Assembly: GCA_029851415.1 (NCBI GenBank) | Contig: CM056743.1 | Span: 72,995,186 to 73,059,185, forward strand | DNA: 64,000 bases | Direction of reading: 5' to 3' | Origin: Eretmocerus hayati | Taxonomy: Eukaryota; Arthropoda; Insecta; Hymenoptera; Aphelinidae | Shown here: piece after piece, positions 23,307 to 35,873 of the stretch | How positions within the stretch are numbered: position 1 is the first letter of the stretch | How the letters are laid out: the number at the start of each line of letters is the position of its first letter | Position numbers and translations under genes: made by a program | Notes under the pieces: model-generated | Databases searched by the model: none | Seen by the model: only the letters and a program-made list of their open reading frames with translations | What the model was told of the DNA's origin: nothing

Positions 23307-23822
23307 ACTGTAAAATATTGGACAAATTTTCAACATTCAACCAACTGGTTTGATTTTCAACCAAGCAATTATACTCCGTGATGGATGGTGGATGGATGGA
23401 TGGGTGGATGGATAGGTGAATAGACGGATGGATGGATCCATAACCCATTCATCCATCCATCCACCCATCATCCATCCAAACATCAACCCACCCATCAACT
23501 ATCCATTGACCATTCATCCATCATCCATCCACCATATATCCATATCTTGATCCCTTTATCGACCCCATCCGTCACATATATCAACCATCGATCCATCATC
23601 CGTCAGTACACCCCTCCACGCATCTTTATCCACCCATATGATTATCCATCATGTTCTACCCCTCACACGTGGGCAACCTGATAAGCAGGAACCAAACTGA
23701 CAGGTGGTGATAATCTACATTCAATTGAATATTCAACCAAACTGGTTGAGTTTCCAACCAGACCGGTTGAATTCTCCATTCAACCGGTTGGTTGAAGTTT
23801 GTCGGGAAATTTTTTTACAGTG
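23307..23822. mobile_element. TA-flanked MITE carrying an ATGG/CCAT minisatellite
   Basis: The ends are CACTGTAAAA and TTTTACAGTG, each flanked by TA, a target duplication typical of Tc1/mariner-type elements. The inverted ends continue with GACAAATTTTCAAC-like and GTTGAAGTTTGTC text and repeated CAACCxGxTTG motifs. The centre (about 23,381-23,660) is a degenerate tetranucleotide array, ATGG on the left and CATC on the right. No coding sequence. Confidence 0.75.
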
Positions 23823-24412
23823 TACGTTTTTATTTTGCGCGTCAGTATAATTTAGCTCATTCCCTGTGATTTTGTTCCAATTTTGAAAATGCTTGTTGCG
23901 GGATTCCAAAATTCGATTTCTAATCAATTCAACGAGCATACTACGACATATCGCTGAAAAAAGTGGAGTATGCCTAATCTGACCCATAGCATTTTTCTGT
24001 ATTCTTTATTCACCCCGTGAAAATTCATTTAGTAATCTCACAAACGGAAGAGAGCTTACAAAGGCTGCATTATGATCTGAGGAACGTCTAATTTGGAGGT
24101 GTGGGAGCTTGTACATCCCAACTTCACGGAACAGGCCCCTTGTACACGATGAGGGCAAATCAGGCACACACTCTCGGAAACTCATTTCGGCTACCGCACT
24201 TCTAACTGGTCGTGTACCTATGTACCAATCACGCATAACTTCACTTCCGCTAAGAACCAACCTCCCCTTATCAGTGCATACACTCTACGCTCGACAGTCT
24301 TTTGTTACAGGGCTGTCATGGATAGATTAATTGATCAACCGTATTATTTTATTCTATCTGGTGTGATGAGAAAACTGATTATGAATATGAATGGAATATA
24401 AGATTGTAGTTA
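23823..24412. other. Intergenic, no supported feature
   Basis: I see nothing beyond AT-rich sequence here. Confidence 0.5.
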
Positions 24413-25175
24413 CAGTACCGTTCAAAAGTTCTCGATGGGTGATCCCTCGAGTACCCTGACTTGCAACAGCGATAAGTCGAATTCTATGCGTTGTACGAAA
24501 ATTTTCAGAAGAGCATCTTGAAGAGCAGAAACAATACTAGCTTTTACTGGGTTTGGATGATTTTCATCGGATATTTTTCATGGTCCTACACGCTGATGAA
24601 GAAATAGAAAATCTAAAAATTGTTTACTTTCATTGAGACACCTGCAGTTTTTATGTAAATGAAGACACGGCAATTTTGAAAAAAACATATTGTAGAGCGG
24701 AAAAATGCGGTGTGTAACTAGCTTTTGATTATTTTTTACGTTCTGTGTATGAGGACGTGCGAGCTGTCCAAATTCCCAGAATCATGGTTTTTCGACGTTT
24801 TCTGACCCCTTCCTGGTAATGAACAGTCATTTTGGGTATCTAGACAGCTCGTACGTTCTCACACGCGGTACGTAAGAAATAATCAAAAAATGGCTACACA
24901 TAGCATTTTTTCAGAATTGACGTATCTTTATTCGCATCAAAACTGCAGGTGTCTCAATGAAAGTAAACAATTGTAGATTTTCTATTTTTTCGTCAGCGTA
25001 TAGGACCTTGAAAAATATTCGATAAAAATCATCCAAACCCATAAGAGTTAGTATTTTTTCTGCTCTTCAAGATGTTTTTTGTGGAATTTTTGCACAACGC
25101 ATAGAATTCGACTTATCGCTGTTGCAAGTCAGGGTAATCGAGGGATTGACCATCGAGAACTTATGAACGGTGCTG
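24413..25175. mobile_element. TA-flanked foldback MITE (763 bp)
   Basis: It begins CAGTACCGTTCAAAAGTTCTC and ends with the near reverse complement GAGAACTTATGAACGGTGCTG, with TA on both sides. The inverted arms extend for most of the element. Examples are GACTTGCAACAGCGATAAGT, CATCTTGAAGAGCAGA and CATTGAGACACCTGCAGT, each with an inverted partner. It is non-coding and non-autonomous, with a Tc1/mariner-type target site. Confidence 0.85.
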
Positions 25176-26084
25176 TAAGCGTATCCTGTAATAAAGTCAA
25201 CTGTACATTCAAAAATTGGATTACTCTCATCAGTCTCTCAAGAACGGACCCCTCTACTGGAGATACCACGGGCCGTGAGATATTGAAAGTCTCACTCTCT
25301 GCAGTTCCGATTATCGCAGTTGCCATCACTGCCCTGGACTGGGTCACTGCAGTGATTGAAACTCGGACAGCAGGAGCGAAAACCTCAGTGATCTGGCGTG
25401 GCTTTACCATGGAAAATGTCTTATTTTGATTCGTAGAGAACCAAGGTGCACATCGTCCCAGGGGTCCATCGGTGTCCGGTTCCCAAGGGACGTTCTCATC
25501 TAAATTAATTTCCAGTATGTCTGTTTTGATCAGTCTACTTCTCAAAATATCAATGTTTTCACTACAGCTGAGTCCTCGATGACATAAGAGACGTTTCATT
25601 TCATTCAAAGGCAAGCGATATACTCGCTTGGCTATTTCAATGTACCTATAGTCTCTCGATACTAATTCAGCCATACTTTGACTCATTTTGAGGTTGACTA
25701 CTGGTTTTTCATTATCTGTATCTTTCTCCTCCGTCATGGCCGTGATAAGGCGTTTCGAACAGGAGGGTGTGTATTTAATACACACGGCCTCGTCTCGTGA
25801 AGGTTTGGCACTTTTGAGTGCCAGTCACCGAGCTGACATTGAGCTTCGTGTAACTGACAGGAACTCTTCGCAGGCGTGGGAAGTTCAACTGGCTCTTCTT
25901 CACCGTGACATCGCAACAGCTGTACACTCTGTTGCTTCGTCAGGCTGGTCAGGGTTTGTCCCAGGCCATCACGATGAGTTGTCTCGACCTCCGTCTGGCG
26001 TCTTTCTAATTCGTTCATCGTTTGGCCCAACTTCGGCCTATTCGAATCCGGGGGATCATCAGTCCGTTTCTTACTGCGTACCAT
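25176..26084 (-). pseudogene. Gag-like retroelement protein fragment with SAP-like motif
   Basis: Two overlapping minus-strand frames (25,734-26,084 and 25,129-25,785) look like one damaged protein. The first carries repeated Leu/Gln/Thr segments consistent with a coiled coil (KLGQTMNELERRQTEVETTH). The second contains YRLPLNEMKRLLCHRGLSCS followed by IDILRSRLIKTD, which matches the helix-turn-helix layout of a SAP DNA-binding motif found in some insect gag proteins. The downstream end runs into the foldback element at 25,175, so the C-terminus is lost. No protease or RT follows. The assignment rests on pattern only. Confidence 0.4.
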
Positions 26085-26561
26085 CTCGACGATTAGGAGA
26101 TAAAGCTCAACTTAGGCATCTAGACAGGAGCTAAAGCTCGACTTTGGCGTGACAACGAGAAACTCTCCCCTTCTCAACTTGATCAAACATTCCCAACCCT
26201 TCGCTGTGACCTATCGCGGTTCTGTTCGGCGTATCCTTGATGAGAACGTGAGTTCTTGGAATGAAATATTTTAGGAAAATACAGCAAGGATGGGGATGCA
26301 GGATTCTCAACTTCCCTCTAATCACAATGACCACTATTAAAAAGAGCATGCAATGAACGGGGGTGGGATGGAGAGTCGTGTATGCGCGGCAGGTGACCGC
26401 TATAGGCGTCGATCGCTTCAAAACCTCGCTAAGTGTCACGCCCGATACGCAATCTCACGAATTCTCCGAAATCCGGTCGCATTACGGGTGAAAACTCGTA
26501 CCCATTAATGGCGGCGTCAGAATCCGTACGAGCCTTGAACCTACTCAGCACACGCTGTCGA

Positions 26562-27190
26562 ACGAGTACCCACACGGTATGGTGCTCGTCGATTGGTGGG
26601 TTCCACGCGTGGTGGGTCCGCGGGGTGGTGCGGAATTGGGGCGCACGATCACGTTCCGGAAAATACACTCCGAGCGCTATCCAACGAGCACAAACACGAC
26701 GTAGTTCGCTCCATTCAGACTCTAAGTCGCGTGGTGGGTCCGAGACGCGTGGGGCGGCGAGCGCGCGGTGGCGTTCCGAGCAGTACTTGCTGAGAGGTTT
26801 CAAACGAGTACCCACACGACGGGGTCCGCGTCGATCGGGAGCTAAATCGCGTGGTGGGTCCGAGACGCGCGGGGGTGGCAAAACGCGCGGTGGCGTTTCA
26901 AACAGTACTCGCCGAGACGTTTTCAACGAGTACCCACACAACGGGGTCCGCGTCGATCGGGAGCTAAGTCGCGTGGTGGGTCCGAGACGCGCGGGGGCGG
27001 TAGAGCGCGCAGTGGCGTTTCGAACAGGACTCGTTAAAAGGTCCCGAACGAGTACCCACACGACGGGTTCCACGTCGTTCATAAACAAAGTCGCGTGATG
27101 GGTCCGAGACGCGCGGGGGCGGCAGAGCGCACGGTGGCGTTTCGAACAGTACTCGTTGAAAGGTTTCGAACGAGTACCTACACGACTAAG
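26562..27190. repeat. GC-rich minisatellite, ~120-bp unit, about five copies
   Basis: The motif CGAGTACCCACACGAC recurs near 26,562, 26,686, 26,809, 26,928, 27,049 and 27,168. Each copy is followed by GTGGTGGGTCCGAGACGCG and GGTGGCGTTTCGAACAGTAC. Base composition is far more GC-rich than the surroundings. Open frames on both strands (for example 26,429-27,088) reflect the repeat period. Confidence 0.9.
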
Positions 27191-29946
27191 TTGGGGTCAC
27201 GGAGCGCACGCGGGGGGGGGGGGTGGGACGCGGTATCACTAAAGCGGGTGTAGATGTCATGATTTAACAAAGCGCATCCGGGAGTAAGCGCACAGGATTG
27301 TACGCAAGAGGAATAATATCATCGGCGTATACCGAGGGCCCGACGTTCGCTATAAGGCCGCGTGATATTGCATCGCTAATTATACGCGCGCGCGCTGTGT
27401 TCGCAGATTCCCGCAGGTCGCTAACCGGCGTTAACCGAGATCTTGGCAGGATCGCCATGTAGCGGGGCGGTATGGGTCACCTGAAATAGTCTGAACCCAC
27501 CCGTGTTACCTGATTTATTTTGGCCGGATCGGGGCAAGGACAGGTCCCCCGCGCCACGAAGGGCGGGTCGGTGGGGGAGGATTTGGGAGCGTACCTGAAA
27601 ATAACAGGGCTATCTGCGGACACAAGAATATTCGACTCACGATTAATAAAAACATAGAATGGGCGTTTATTGCTATTAGAATGTTCATGTTACGGTGCGT
27701 AGGCTGATAAACCAAGTTACAGAAGCCGTATGCGGCAAAATGTCTCTCAAATGTTCATCTTGCGTAAAAATCACCAAGTCCAGAATTACTTTGCGGTGGA
27801 AACGTGTCTATATATTGACTCAAGCACTCTCACTGATTCGCGTCAGGAATGCCCATATAGCAAGGGGCGGGGCCTCCCTTACTATCACTGCTTACGCACT
27901 ATTGCTCTGCTGAGCCACTTCCTTCTTCACCGGAAACTCACTTTGGCGTCCCCAAAATGGCGTCTCTATGCTGCGCACGCGGTCAAAATGTCTCAGATAT
28001 CCGCTAGACCTGTTGCGCGAGCCACGAGGGAGTCCAAAAAGTCGGCGTCAGTCCTGGGCGTTCATGTGGACACCCGAGCTGGCTACGGGAAACAGGTTCG
28101 CGAGACAGGCGTCACTGCGGTGCGCGTCGCGAGAACACGCGGGGGAAGGATCCAGGGAAAACGCACCCACGTGTCTACAACTTCATCAGGCGTCTATCGG
28201 CGTTCCTTGAGGGATATCAATCGTGCTACGCACATCGTGGCGTGACCGCGCTCACCTACCACGATATAAACTCGGACTCACCGTTACTCGATCGGCGTGC
28301 CTCTCCGGTTGTAGCCCGGTGTCTTGTGGCCGACGAGGTTGGCACCAGCGGCTGCGGCGCGCTCGAGCCAGTTCGCGGTGCCCAAAACCTCCGGGCGAAA
28401 ATGTGTGGTGGGCGAACTGGCGAGCGAAAGGGTGGCACTCACTATCACTGGGATTCAGCCCATAATGCACCCGCGCCGCGGACACTATTTTCCATTCGCG
28501 GCACTACCCGGGTTTCACTGATGACGCTGATTCCTGGGACACGAGGCGAAGTAACGGCAACTCGCGTGGGGACGTGTAGCTAGAGCGGCGGCCATCCCTG
28601 GAGTCATCTGCTGATGGCAGGATCAACCGGTCCATTCGAATTTCCAAATCGTGCTGCAACGAGCCTCGTTGCAAATTCAAGCAAATCGAGAACCAATGTT
28701 GGCGATCGAAAGAGGCACAATCTTTTGACATGTACTAAAAATAAATTTGTAATTTTCAGAAACTTCTTCAAGGTTACGTTGAGGTTTATCGCTCGCGCTC
28801 AATCTTTGGATCACTAATCGTGACACGTTTAATTTACGAACTCGTCATTTTTTAATCAGAACATTTGACAGGTATCCGAAAAAGAGTGAGATTGGAACAA
28901 AACACAGAACAATTTTAATGTATCGAAATTACATGACTTTGATCCACAGAGGAATACGCAAATCATATTCATGACAATATATTGAAAGTTTCAAAGTCGA
29001 ACCAATCAAGCACATCCCTCAGCAACGTTTCAGAAAGGCTCTCTTCGATGAATCGCAGATAAATTGGCCACAACTCATCGAAATTTGGCGCATTTTATCT
29101 ATCTTTGTGTGAACTCAAAGGTAAGCTCGAGTATCTAGACATTTATTTACACATACCGCTCATACAGGATGAGCAAGTTAAGCACGCACAACACCACAGT
29201 AGACGTGTTCCACGGTGTATATTTTACAGATTTGAATTGTGTTTTATCCATATAGTATGCCAAAGGTATTAAAACACAATTACATCAGAGAATATATAAA
29301 CTTGTTTGGAGTGGCATGTCTGACCAAACGTCGATTCTACCACTTGAACGATAATCCCAGATACTAGGCGGGTCGCAACCGAGTCCCATAGCGTTCATGA
29401 GACATGAGAATGCCTCTGTCTAGCATTGTGTATACGAAGCACACATTGTACATAGAATTTTTCTAGAAATAACGGAAAATTAATGATACAAAAACCGCGT
29501 TTTCAGCGTTATTTTGGTGATTTTAGAAATTGATTGCAGGTGCCAAGGCTTGTAGTGGACCAAAAACTTATCAAGACTACTATTGCCTACGTACTTCGAA
29601 GTACTAAACACGATAGCAGTGGTTTCAGAAGGCTAGGATGCGATCGAAACGAGAGGCAAACCGATTTGCCGTGTTGCTACCAAGGAGAATCCTCCAATTT
29701 CGCAATAAATTTTAAAATGCTCACAAAATAGACCAGAGAAATCATTTTTGGCCAACTTATGTGGACCTCGACTAACCTTGTGCATGGATTTCAATAGTCT
29801 CCTATCATTAAAAAACTCGGATCCGGCCCATACCAGTTTCATGAAACCAAAAGATTTGTGTTCAGGAGACCTAGATTATTACATGAGACAATTTTATATG
29901 ATTTTGGGACGATGAAAACGAAAGCGGTACGAAATCCCTGCTGGGA
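27191..29946. other. Long interval without supported gene, GC-rich then AT-rich
   Basis: 27,191-28,600 stays GC-rich with scattered short open frames and no recognisable domain. 28,600-29,946 is AT-rich. I see no RNA gene. Confidence 0.5.
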
Positions 29947-30196
29947 ATAGCTCCGTGCGACCCCATGGGGTACCACAGAGCCCCATGGAGTTTCGTGGGA
30001 CCTGGCCCTGGAAAAATTTGCAATCTTGGCAAAGGACACTTGCAGCAAACAGCCTTCGACTGAATAACACACTTTTGGGAGGAATAATGGTCGAAATTTG
30101 TATGCTATGCGTCTCCGATGCCAAATTTCGAAAATTTCAAGTTTAAAAATTTTCCCAGGGCCAGGCCCCACAAAGCCCCATCGGGACCCACGGAAT
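29947..30196. repeat. Short hairpin element
   Basis: CCATGGAGTTTCGTGGGACC with CTGGCCCTGGAAAAATTT pairs imperfectly with AAAATTTTCCCAGGGCCAGG and GCCCCATCGGGACCCACGG. The stem is about 60 bp and the loop is AT-rich. It is non-coding. Confidence 0.6.
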
Positions 30197-30221
30197 TATT
30201 TTCAACAAGAATAACAAATCA

Positions 30222-31785
30222 CGGTGAGTCATTCAGCCGAAAAAGGTCGAGTTACATGAAGATGGGATTTTCCTCTGAGGTATGTTTCGGGGTCATTAGT
30301 AGATCATTTTCCAACAAAGATCAAAAAAATCGGTCGAGGGTTTTTAAAATCAAGTCGATTTTTCCATTTTTTAGCTGTTTTCCGAGAATAGTCTATTTAC
30401 TTCATTACACAATCTCGTTTCTTGCTTTGAAATCGACTATTCAAAAAAACCAAAGTACCTTTATTCGACGTGAAAAGGCCCAATGTTCCGAATCCCAGAT
30501 AAGATCCGAATAATTCGGAATGGTTTATAGTGCAGGAAACCCTCTTTTCACCGATAAAATTCACGGAAAATTGAGGGTCTCCTGAGATTGATACTCAATA
30601 AGATAAACCTCATCGAAAGCAGAGATAAACCTCCTGTTGATAAATATGTCAAGACTTTGTAAAGTTTCGAAGAAGTCATGAGAGCTTATTTTGGCATGAA
30701 TCTCGATCCTCAATATGTTGATATAATAGAAGATTTTCGCAGTTGCTGTTTGAATTCGGGTATTTCCGTTACACCGAAAGCTCGTGCAATTATATATCTT
30801 ATCGAGGAATTTTGTAGTAGAGCTGGAACTGGTCTTGGAATGTACAGCGAATAAGTATCCGAGTCAGTTCATCACCAATTCAGTGAAGTTTGGAAGAAAT
30901 ATAAAGTTCATTCTGCACACTCTACTTATTCAGATCGTCTTTTCCGCGCAGTATGCGAATTATGTGAATACCTCAATGGATTACATGTATGACTTATTTT
31001 TACAACTAATCGTGAAAGGATATAAGATATTTTACCGTTGTCTTGAGATTGAACGGTAAATATTACAGAATATGAAATGCGAAAGTCTATCTTTTTAATT
31101 AGTGCACCCTGTGATATTTGTTACAATGATAATCGAGCGAGACTTTGGTTTATAGAATTTGATCATGTGAGAGTGGTCTTTAATATGTTAACAAGATTGT
31201 ACTTGTTGAAAACTCAATTCGCGTTAGAACAACGGTTCAAAAGAAATTCAACACTTCTTTGTTAGGAAGCTGTTCAGACATAGCTCCTTACTTCCATTCA
31301 GAATTCCAATCGAATGATGAGAGTAAGGTCTCGGGCATACCAAATACTAGTGAAATACGTCACTATTGATATGCACACCCCTTCAGTATTTATAAAATCC
31401 ATTTCCCCCGATGACAAAGGATATCCTTGGATTTTACGTAAATTTTTCGGTGAAAAGAGTTTTCCTTGCTCTATAAACCATTCCGAATTATTCGGATTCT
31501 ATCTGGGCTCAATTTGGACCTCGGATTTCGAAAGATTGGGCCTTTTTACGTCGAATATAGGTACTTTAGTTATTTTGTATAGTCGATTTCGAAGCAAGAA
31601 ACGAGAGTGAGTAATGAATTAAATAGACTTTTTTCGGGAAAGTCGACTTTTTCAAAAAACCCTCGACCGATTTTTCCGATTCTCGTTGGGAAATGATCTA
31701 CTAATGACCTCAAAATATTCCCCAGAGGGAAATCCCATGTTCACGCAACTCGACCTTTCTCGGCTGAATGACTCACCGTGACATG
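30222..31785. mobile_element. Foldback-armed element enclosing a transposon-protein fragment
   Basis: The arms at about 30,222-30,600 and 31,420-31,785 are inverted copies. Shared blocks include CACGGTGAGTCATTCAGCCG, AAAATCGGTCGAGGGTTTTT and CGAATAATTCGGAATGGTTT with their complements. The interior carries the protein remnant at 30,627-30,992 and no further gene. It looks like a deleted DNA transposon with long terminal inverted repeats. No target duplication was identified. Confidence 0.6.
30627..30992 (+). pseudogene. C-terminal fragment of a transposon-encoded protein
   Basis: One frame reads from about 30,627 to a stop at 30,990, broken by TAA at 30,660 and TAA in the middle. It contains YFGMNLDPQYVDIIEDF, ISVTPKARAIIYLIEEFC and then a TAA where Gln is expected, followed by SESVHHQFSEVWKKYKVHS and a Tyr/Leu/Val helix. 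I recall this pattern (a His or Tyr helix, Gly-Leu-Gly, Ser-Glu-Gln, Glu-Ser-Val-His, Trp and Tyr) from repeated uncharacterised proteins in insect and cnidarian genomes that look transposon-derived. I cannot name the family. The arms around it support a transposon origin. Confidence 0.5.
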
Positions 31786-32224
31786 TGACGGTAAATTGTC
31801 GAACATAATACAATCTTGTTTCTCACTTCAACTCGTGAGTCACAATTCCTGAGAATTTGCGATGTCTGAGGGAAAATTTTGGAATTCGTGGTCGAAACCA
31901 CGCGAGAAAGACATTTGACTGTCACAAAAACTCCGGGATCATATCGCTCTTCTTCGAGAAATGATGTGAAAATAGGGGTTCCCAGCTCATAAACTCGAAA
32001 ATTGGAGGGCGCTCAATTCACGATGAATTCTCATTTTACCTAATTCACAAGAATTCTTCATCATCCACATGCAGAATAGCAGAAACAGTGACCTTAAACG
32101 TAACCATCATGAAGAATTTCGATTATATAGGTGAAAATGGAATATATTCTTAACCCCCTTGCGCAGAGTTTACATAGGGATCCTGTGTTATTAGGACGAG
32201 TATACTCGGCTTTGTGCGCAGGAA
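31786..32224. other. Intergenic, no supported feature
   Basis: AT-rich and without a recognisable gene. Confidence 0.5.
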
Positions 32225-32970
32225 GATTAATATATTTTTTTAAGGATTTTTTGAGAGGTTTTGAAGGAATGCTTGGTCATGTATTTTTAATCTCAAGAAA
32301 ACCTTATAATAATCTCAATATAATCTTAGAATAATCTTGAAATAATTTCGGAATAATTTTGGAATAATCTTGAAAAAATCTTGAAAAAATTTGAAAAATC
32401 AAAAAACAGTTGACGAGTAATTTGTAACCTAACCCTCGTGGAATCGGGCAAGTACAAGTTGGCACCAACTTTGTCAAGTATAAAAATTCTGAAGAGGGAT
32501 TCAGATGAAAAAAAACCTTATTCCGAAAACGCGTTTCAAAAAAACTCTTCGATACTGTATTTTTTATAATTGATCGATGACTATTTGCATTGATTTCAAC
32601 GCCGTATGACTTCTCTGTAGCTGGTACCGACACGCGAATAGACTTAAAAAGTTCCAATTCTCCTAGTGAAAACTCCTCCACAGTTTTGAGATTCAATAAT
32701 TTGTTGTTCTACAATCCATATGATAATTCATCACACCTGAAGTCCAAATCACTAAGTCCAAAACACTAATTCGTGATCCACTCACGTGGATCACGAGATA
32801 TTTGTCGACTATTTTTTGATGTTTCAAACTTTCCCAAGATATTTCCTAGATTATTTCAAGATTATTTTAAGATTATATTGAGATTATAAGGTTTTTCCAA
32901 GGTTTTCTCAAGATCAAAGATACATGACCAAGCCTGCCTTAAAACCACCTTAGAAAAACCCCAAAAAAAT
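32225..32970. repeat. Foldback element, ~745 bp, AT-rich
   Basis: AAGATTAATATATTTTTTTA, TGCTTGGTCATGTATTTTTA and CTTATAATAATCTCAATATA on the left pair with inverted counterparts at 32,860-32,970. The inner arms repeat the motif AATAATCTTGAAATAATT. The interior (32,430-32,800) has no gene. Confidence 0.7.
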
Positions 32971-33964
32971 ATATTAAAGATATATTTTTAGAATGCGCGA
33001 TTCGACGAAATATATCTTCAGAGGTCGAAATCCTCATGTTTATTCATCTTTCAGTATGAGCTGATAGGCCTGATGATGGGCAGTTTTCACAATTCGCTCA
33101 GAACGAACGACCCATTTTATTTAATGTCTCAGGACCCCTAGAATGCGTATTCAGAATTTCAAAAACTTGAATATAAGGCAGTTATGATGTATAGAATACA
33201 CACTATAGATGAGTTGATCTTATTATGCATGTATGATCTTAAGTATGCATGCAGTACCATACTCCCCACTAGGTTTACGGGCAGGATTAATTTCGTTCAG
33301 CGCTCGAAACGATATCTTTCATCAAAGTACGACGGGCGTCCAACTTTTCTGGTTGGTCTTAATTCATCTTGGCTCATCCATTAGGTCTTAGAATATAAAC
33401 CTTCATATTATCAAGTAGGCTTGAGTGCGTTAAAACATATTGAGATGAGCCAGAGCGTTATTATCAAGAGAGGAGGGCCCACGCTCAGCTTTGGAGTATC
33501 GTAACTTTTTTCCAAATTAAGAAAACTAATCAATTTAAAAGCAACACTTTTCGATCCAGGAGACTTCAGCGGTATCTGAATGAAGCCAAAACTGGGTTGA
33601 CTGTAACGAACACGCCCCCCCCCCTCATGCCATTTTCTCAACAACTTTGGACTTACTCAATATCTTTAACGTGCCTTAGGTCATTCCGAAGCCTGTTTCA
33701 ACTCTTCGGAAAATAGCTAAGATGGTTTGATTTTGCCAAATCGGAGTTGAGTTGTATTGATTCTCGCGAAAGGTGATCATTTGCCAGTTATGAAGTGGTA
33801 TACCCAATACATGCTCCCAGAATTTGAAACAATGTAGATCGGCAACAAAGCGCACTTTCTCAACATAAGCTATTTCTGTTGATTTGTCGGATAAAGTGGC
33901 CAGGTTTTCACTGGAATTAAGCTACATTGAGTAGAAATCAGGTAAAGTAGCCGATTTTCAATGA
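32971..33964. other. Intergenic, no supported feature
   Basis: I see nothing supported in this interval. Confidence 0.5.
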
Positions 33965-34400
33965 ACATCCCTATCGGAAAAAATCAGCTGATTTATCAGC
34001 TGTTACCCCATATTCTGTGTGGTTTATTATCATAGATGTAATGAGAAAAAACGTGATTGGGCAATTGAAATTTTGTACTTACCGGGATTTGAATCTCGTC
34101 CTCCGACTTTGTAGACACGACACCTAGCCAACTGAGCTATCGGGGATGTATCGATTCAGAGTACAAAACACGTATATGGAGCTCTCCTTCGTTGGGCCGA
34201 ACTTAGTATGTTACCAACAATGTTTATGATGAATAAGCATGCGTACTCACTTGATTAGCTTGGAAGACTATTCATCTTGGGGTAAGTGTACCTAATTTGC
34301 CCAATGGGTATAATTTCCCTCTCCATAAGATCGTAGAAATGAGCTCTCGCAAGACTTGGCTCCCGATTTCTTTTTTCCGAAGTTGTTATGTTAAAATGTA
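33965..34400 (-). repeat. Left arm of a ~29-kb-spaced inverted repeat
   Basis: It matches the reverse complement of 62,945-63,775. Shared sequence includes CCCTATCGG, AAATCAGCTGATTT, the tRNA-like block, CCTTCGTTGGGCCGAACTTA, AGCATGCGTACTCACTTGAT and CAAGACTTGGCTCCCGATTT. The right arm carries extra insertions (a 330-bp MITE and ~80 bp near 63,660). The Polinton and the LTR retrotransposon lie between the two arms. Confidence 0.85.
34081..34147 (-). other. tRNA-like sequence with Pol III A and B boxes
   Basis: On the minus strand it reads TCCCCGATAGCTCAGTTGGC at the start. TAGCTCAGTTGG fits the A-box consensus. Near the end GATTCAAATCC approximates the B box (the plus-strand copy at 63,503 has GGTTCAAATCC). 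The anticodon and T stems do not pair properly and no clean anticodon loop can be drawn, so this is a tRNA-derived (SINE-like) promoter or a decayed tRNA, not a working tRNA gene. Confidence 0.6.
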
Positions 34401-35873
34401 TACAAGTAAGCGTCTATGCTGGCCTTTGTGTACGAATGCACATTTCTCCTTGTAGGAGAATTTCTCCTCTAATATCGTTCAGCTTCCTCTTGAATGATTC
34501 CCAACCTTCTAGGACACAGCATGATCAAAATAAGAGACCCGCGATTTGCTGGACCTCTTAGGCCATATTTTATTGGTCATTTTTGGAAGTTAGCCAGCTG
34601 GAATCTTGTTTCTCCAATTCAATATATCTCCCATAAAGCCGTCACGAAAACTTATCCAACATCAATAAGGGTCTTTGAAAAATTCTCTGTCGATCGGTTG
34701 ATACAGGAATCCAATGTTGTCCGTTTAAATATGGTTAGGATGAAGTTTCCGATAAAAATTTGAATTCATCGAGGGAAATCTGATTTCAGTTGGAAAACTA
34801 TAGAATCACCCCGTTTCAGAGTGAAGAAGGATTTAAAAACCCTCCCGACCACGGTAATACAAATTCATCGTGTCATCGATGGGGAGCTATTGTATTCAAG
34901 AGGAGACAGAAGAGAAAACATGAAACAAAGAGAATCATGAATCATCATTGGGTACTATTGACAGATCTTATCGGAAAGCATTCGTTTGGGATCAGAACTG
35001 TAATCGATCATATGCTAGAGACTGCGATTAAGGTGCCTATATTTGAGAGTTCCTAGATGGACCCATTCGACGAGCATGGTCTATGACTCACCAACTTGTC
35101 TCTGTACCCAATTTACCCCCATATCCCAGTCTCAGGAATGGGCGCCCGTTGGCCTTCCGTTTGTTATGTTGAAATATGAGAAAGGAAGTAGTTTGCATCA
35201 CCCTGAATCATTCCTGCATTTCCCAGAAAATGTACAGAGATTCTCCTACTTTTCGTGTTTGCTTACCTAAGAAAGCACCGAGGGAATTGCGTTCACTAAA
35301 ACCGGTGCGAAATTTTTTTTAATTCAACCAATCTTAACGTACTTTTACGCATTCGATTCCTTGTCTTAAGACCTAAAATCCATTTTTCAAAGGTGCAAAA
35401 TTCGGATGTGGAGCTATTTTAAGTGCAAAACACGGGGATGATTTATAAGACTAGGGTACCAACAACGGAGTGTACCCAACCTGCCCCCATAGGTATATCT
35501 CAAAGGGCGTACAGTGCAACTTCTCAAAACCTATTTATCGCGTCAAAATATGTCGGAAATAGTGACTCGGACAAGCGAAAAGGTCCAAATGTGCAGCGTG
35601 CATGGCGATTAAAACACTTTATCGCCGAATTCCATGATTTATATTGGAAGGAGTGAGACAGTTCAGCTCCAATTCATTGAAATTAAATGTAGTTTAATTC
35701 ATTTCGAAGGTATTGAAACAAGCTTTAGAATGAGATAGTGTACGTTAAAAACTATTGAGGTAAACCAGAGTAGTTGAGAAAACGGCTTGATGGGGGCAAG
35801 TTGCGAAAGTTTCTCCAAGTACTCCGAAAACACGTTGGGTTTTTTTTCGATCGACCCAACAAACTTTCACTAA
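34401..35873. other. Intergenic, no supported gene
   Basis: The phrase GTGTACC(C/T)AA(T/C)xTxCCC(C)CAT recurs near 34,287, 35,103 and 35,470, hinting at old dispersed repeats. No gene recognised. Confidence 0.4.

Noticed and set aside
26429..27098. 219- and 221-codon frames on opposite strands
   Set aside because: They coincide with the 120-bp minisatellite and are open because of the repeat, with no domain.
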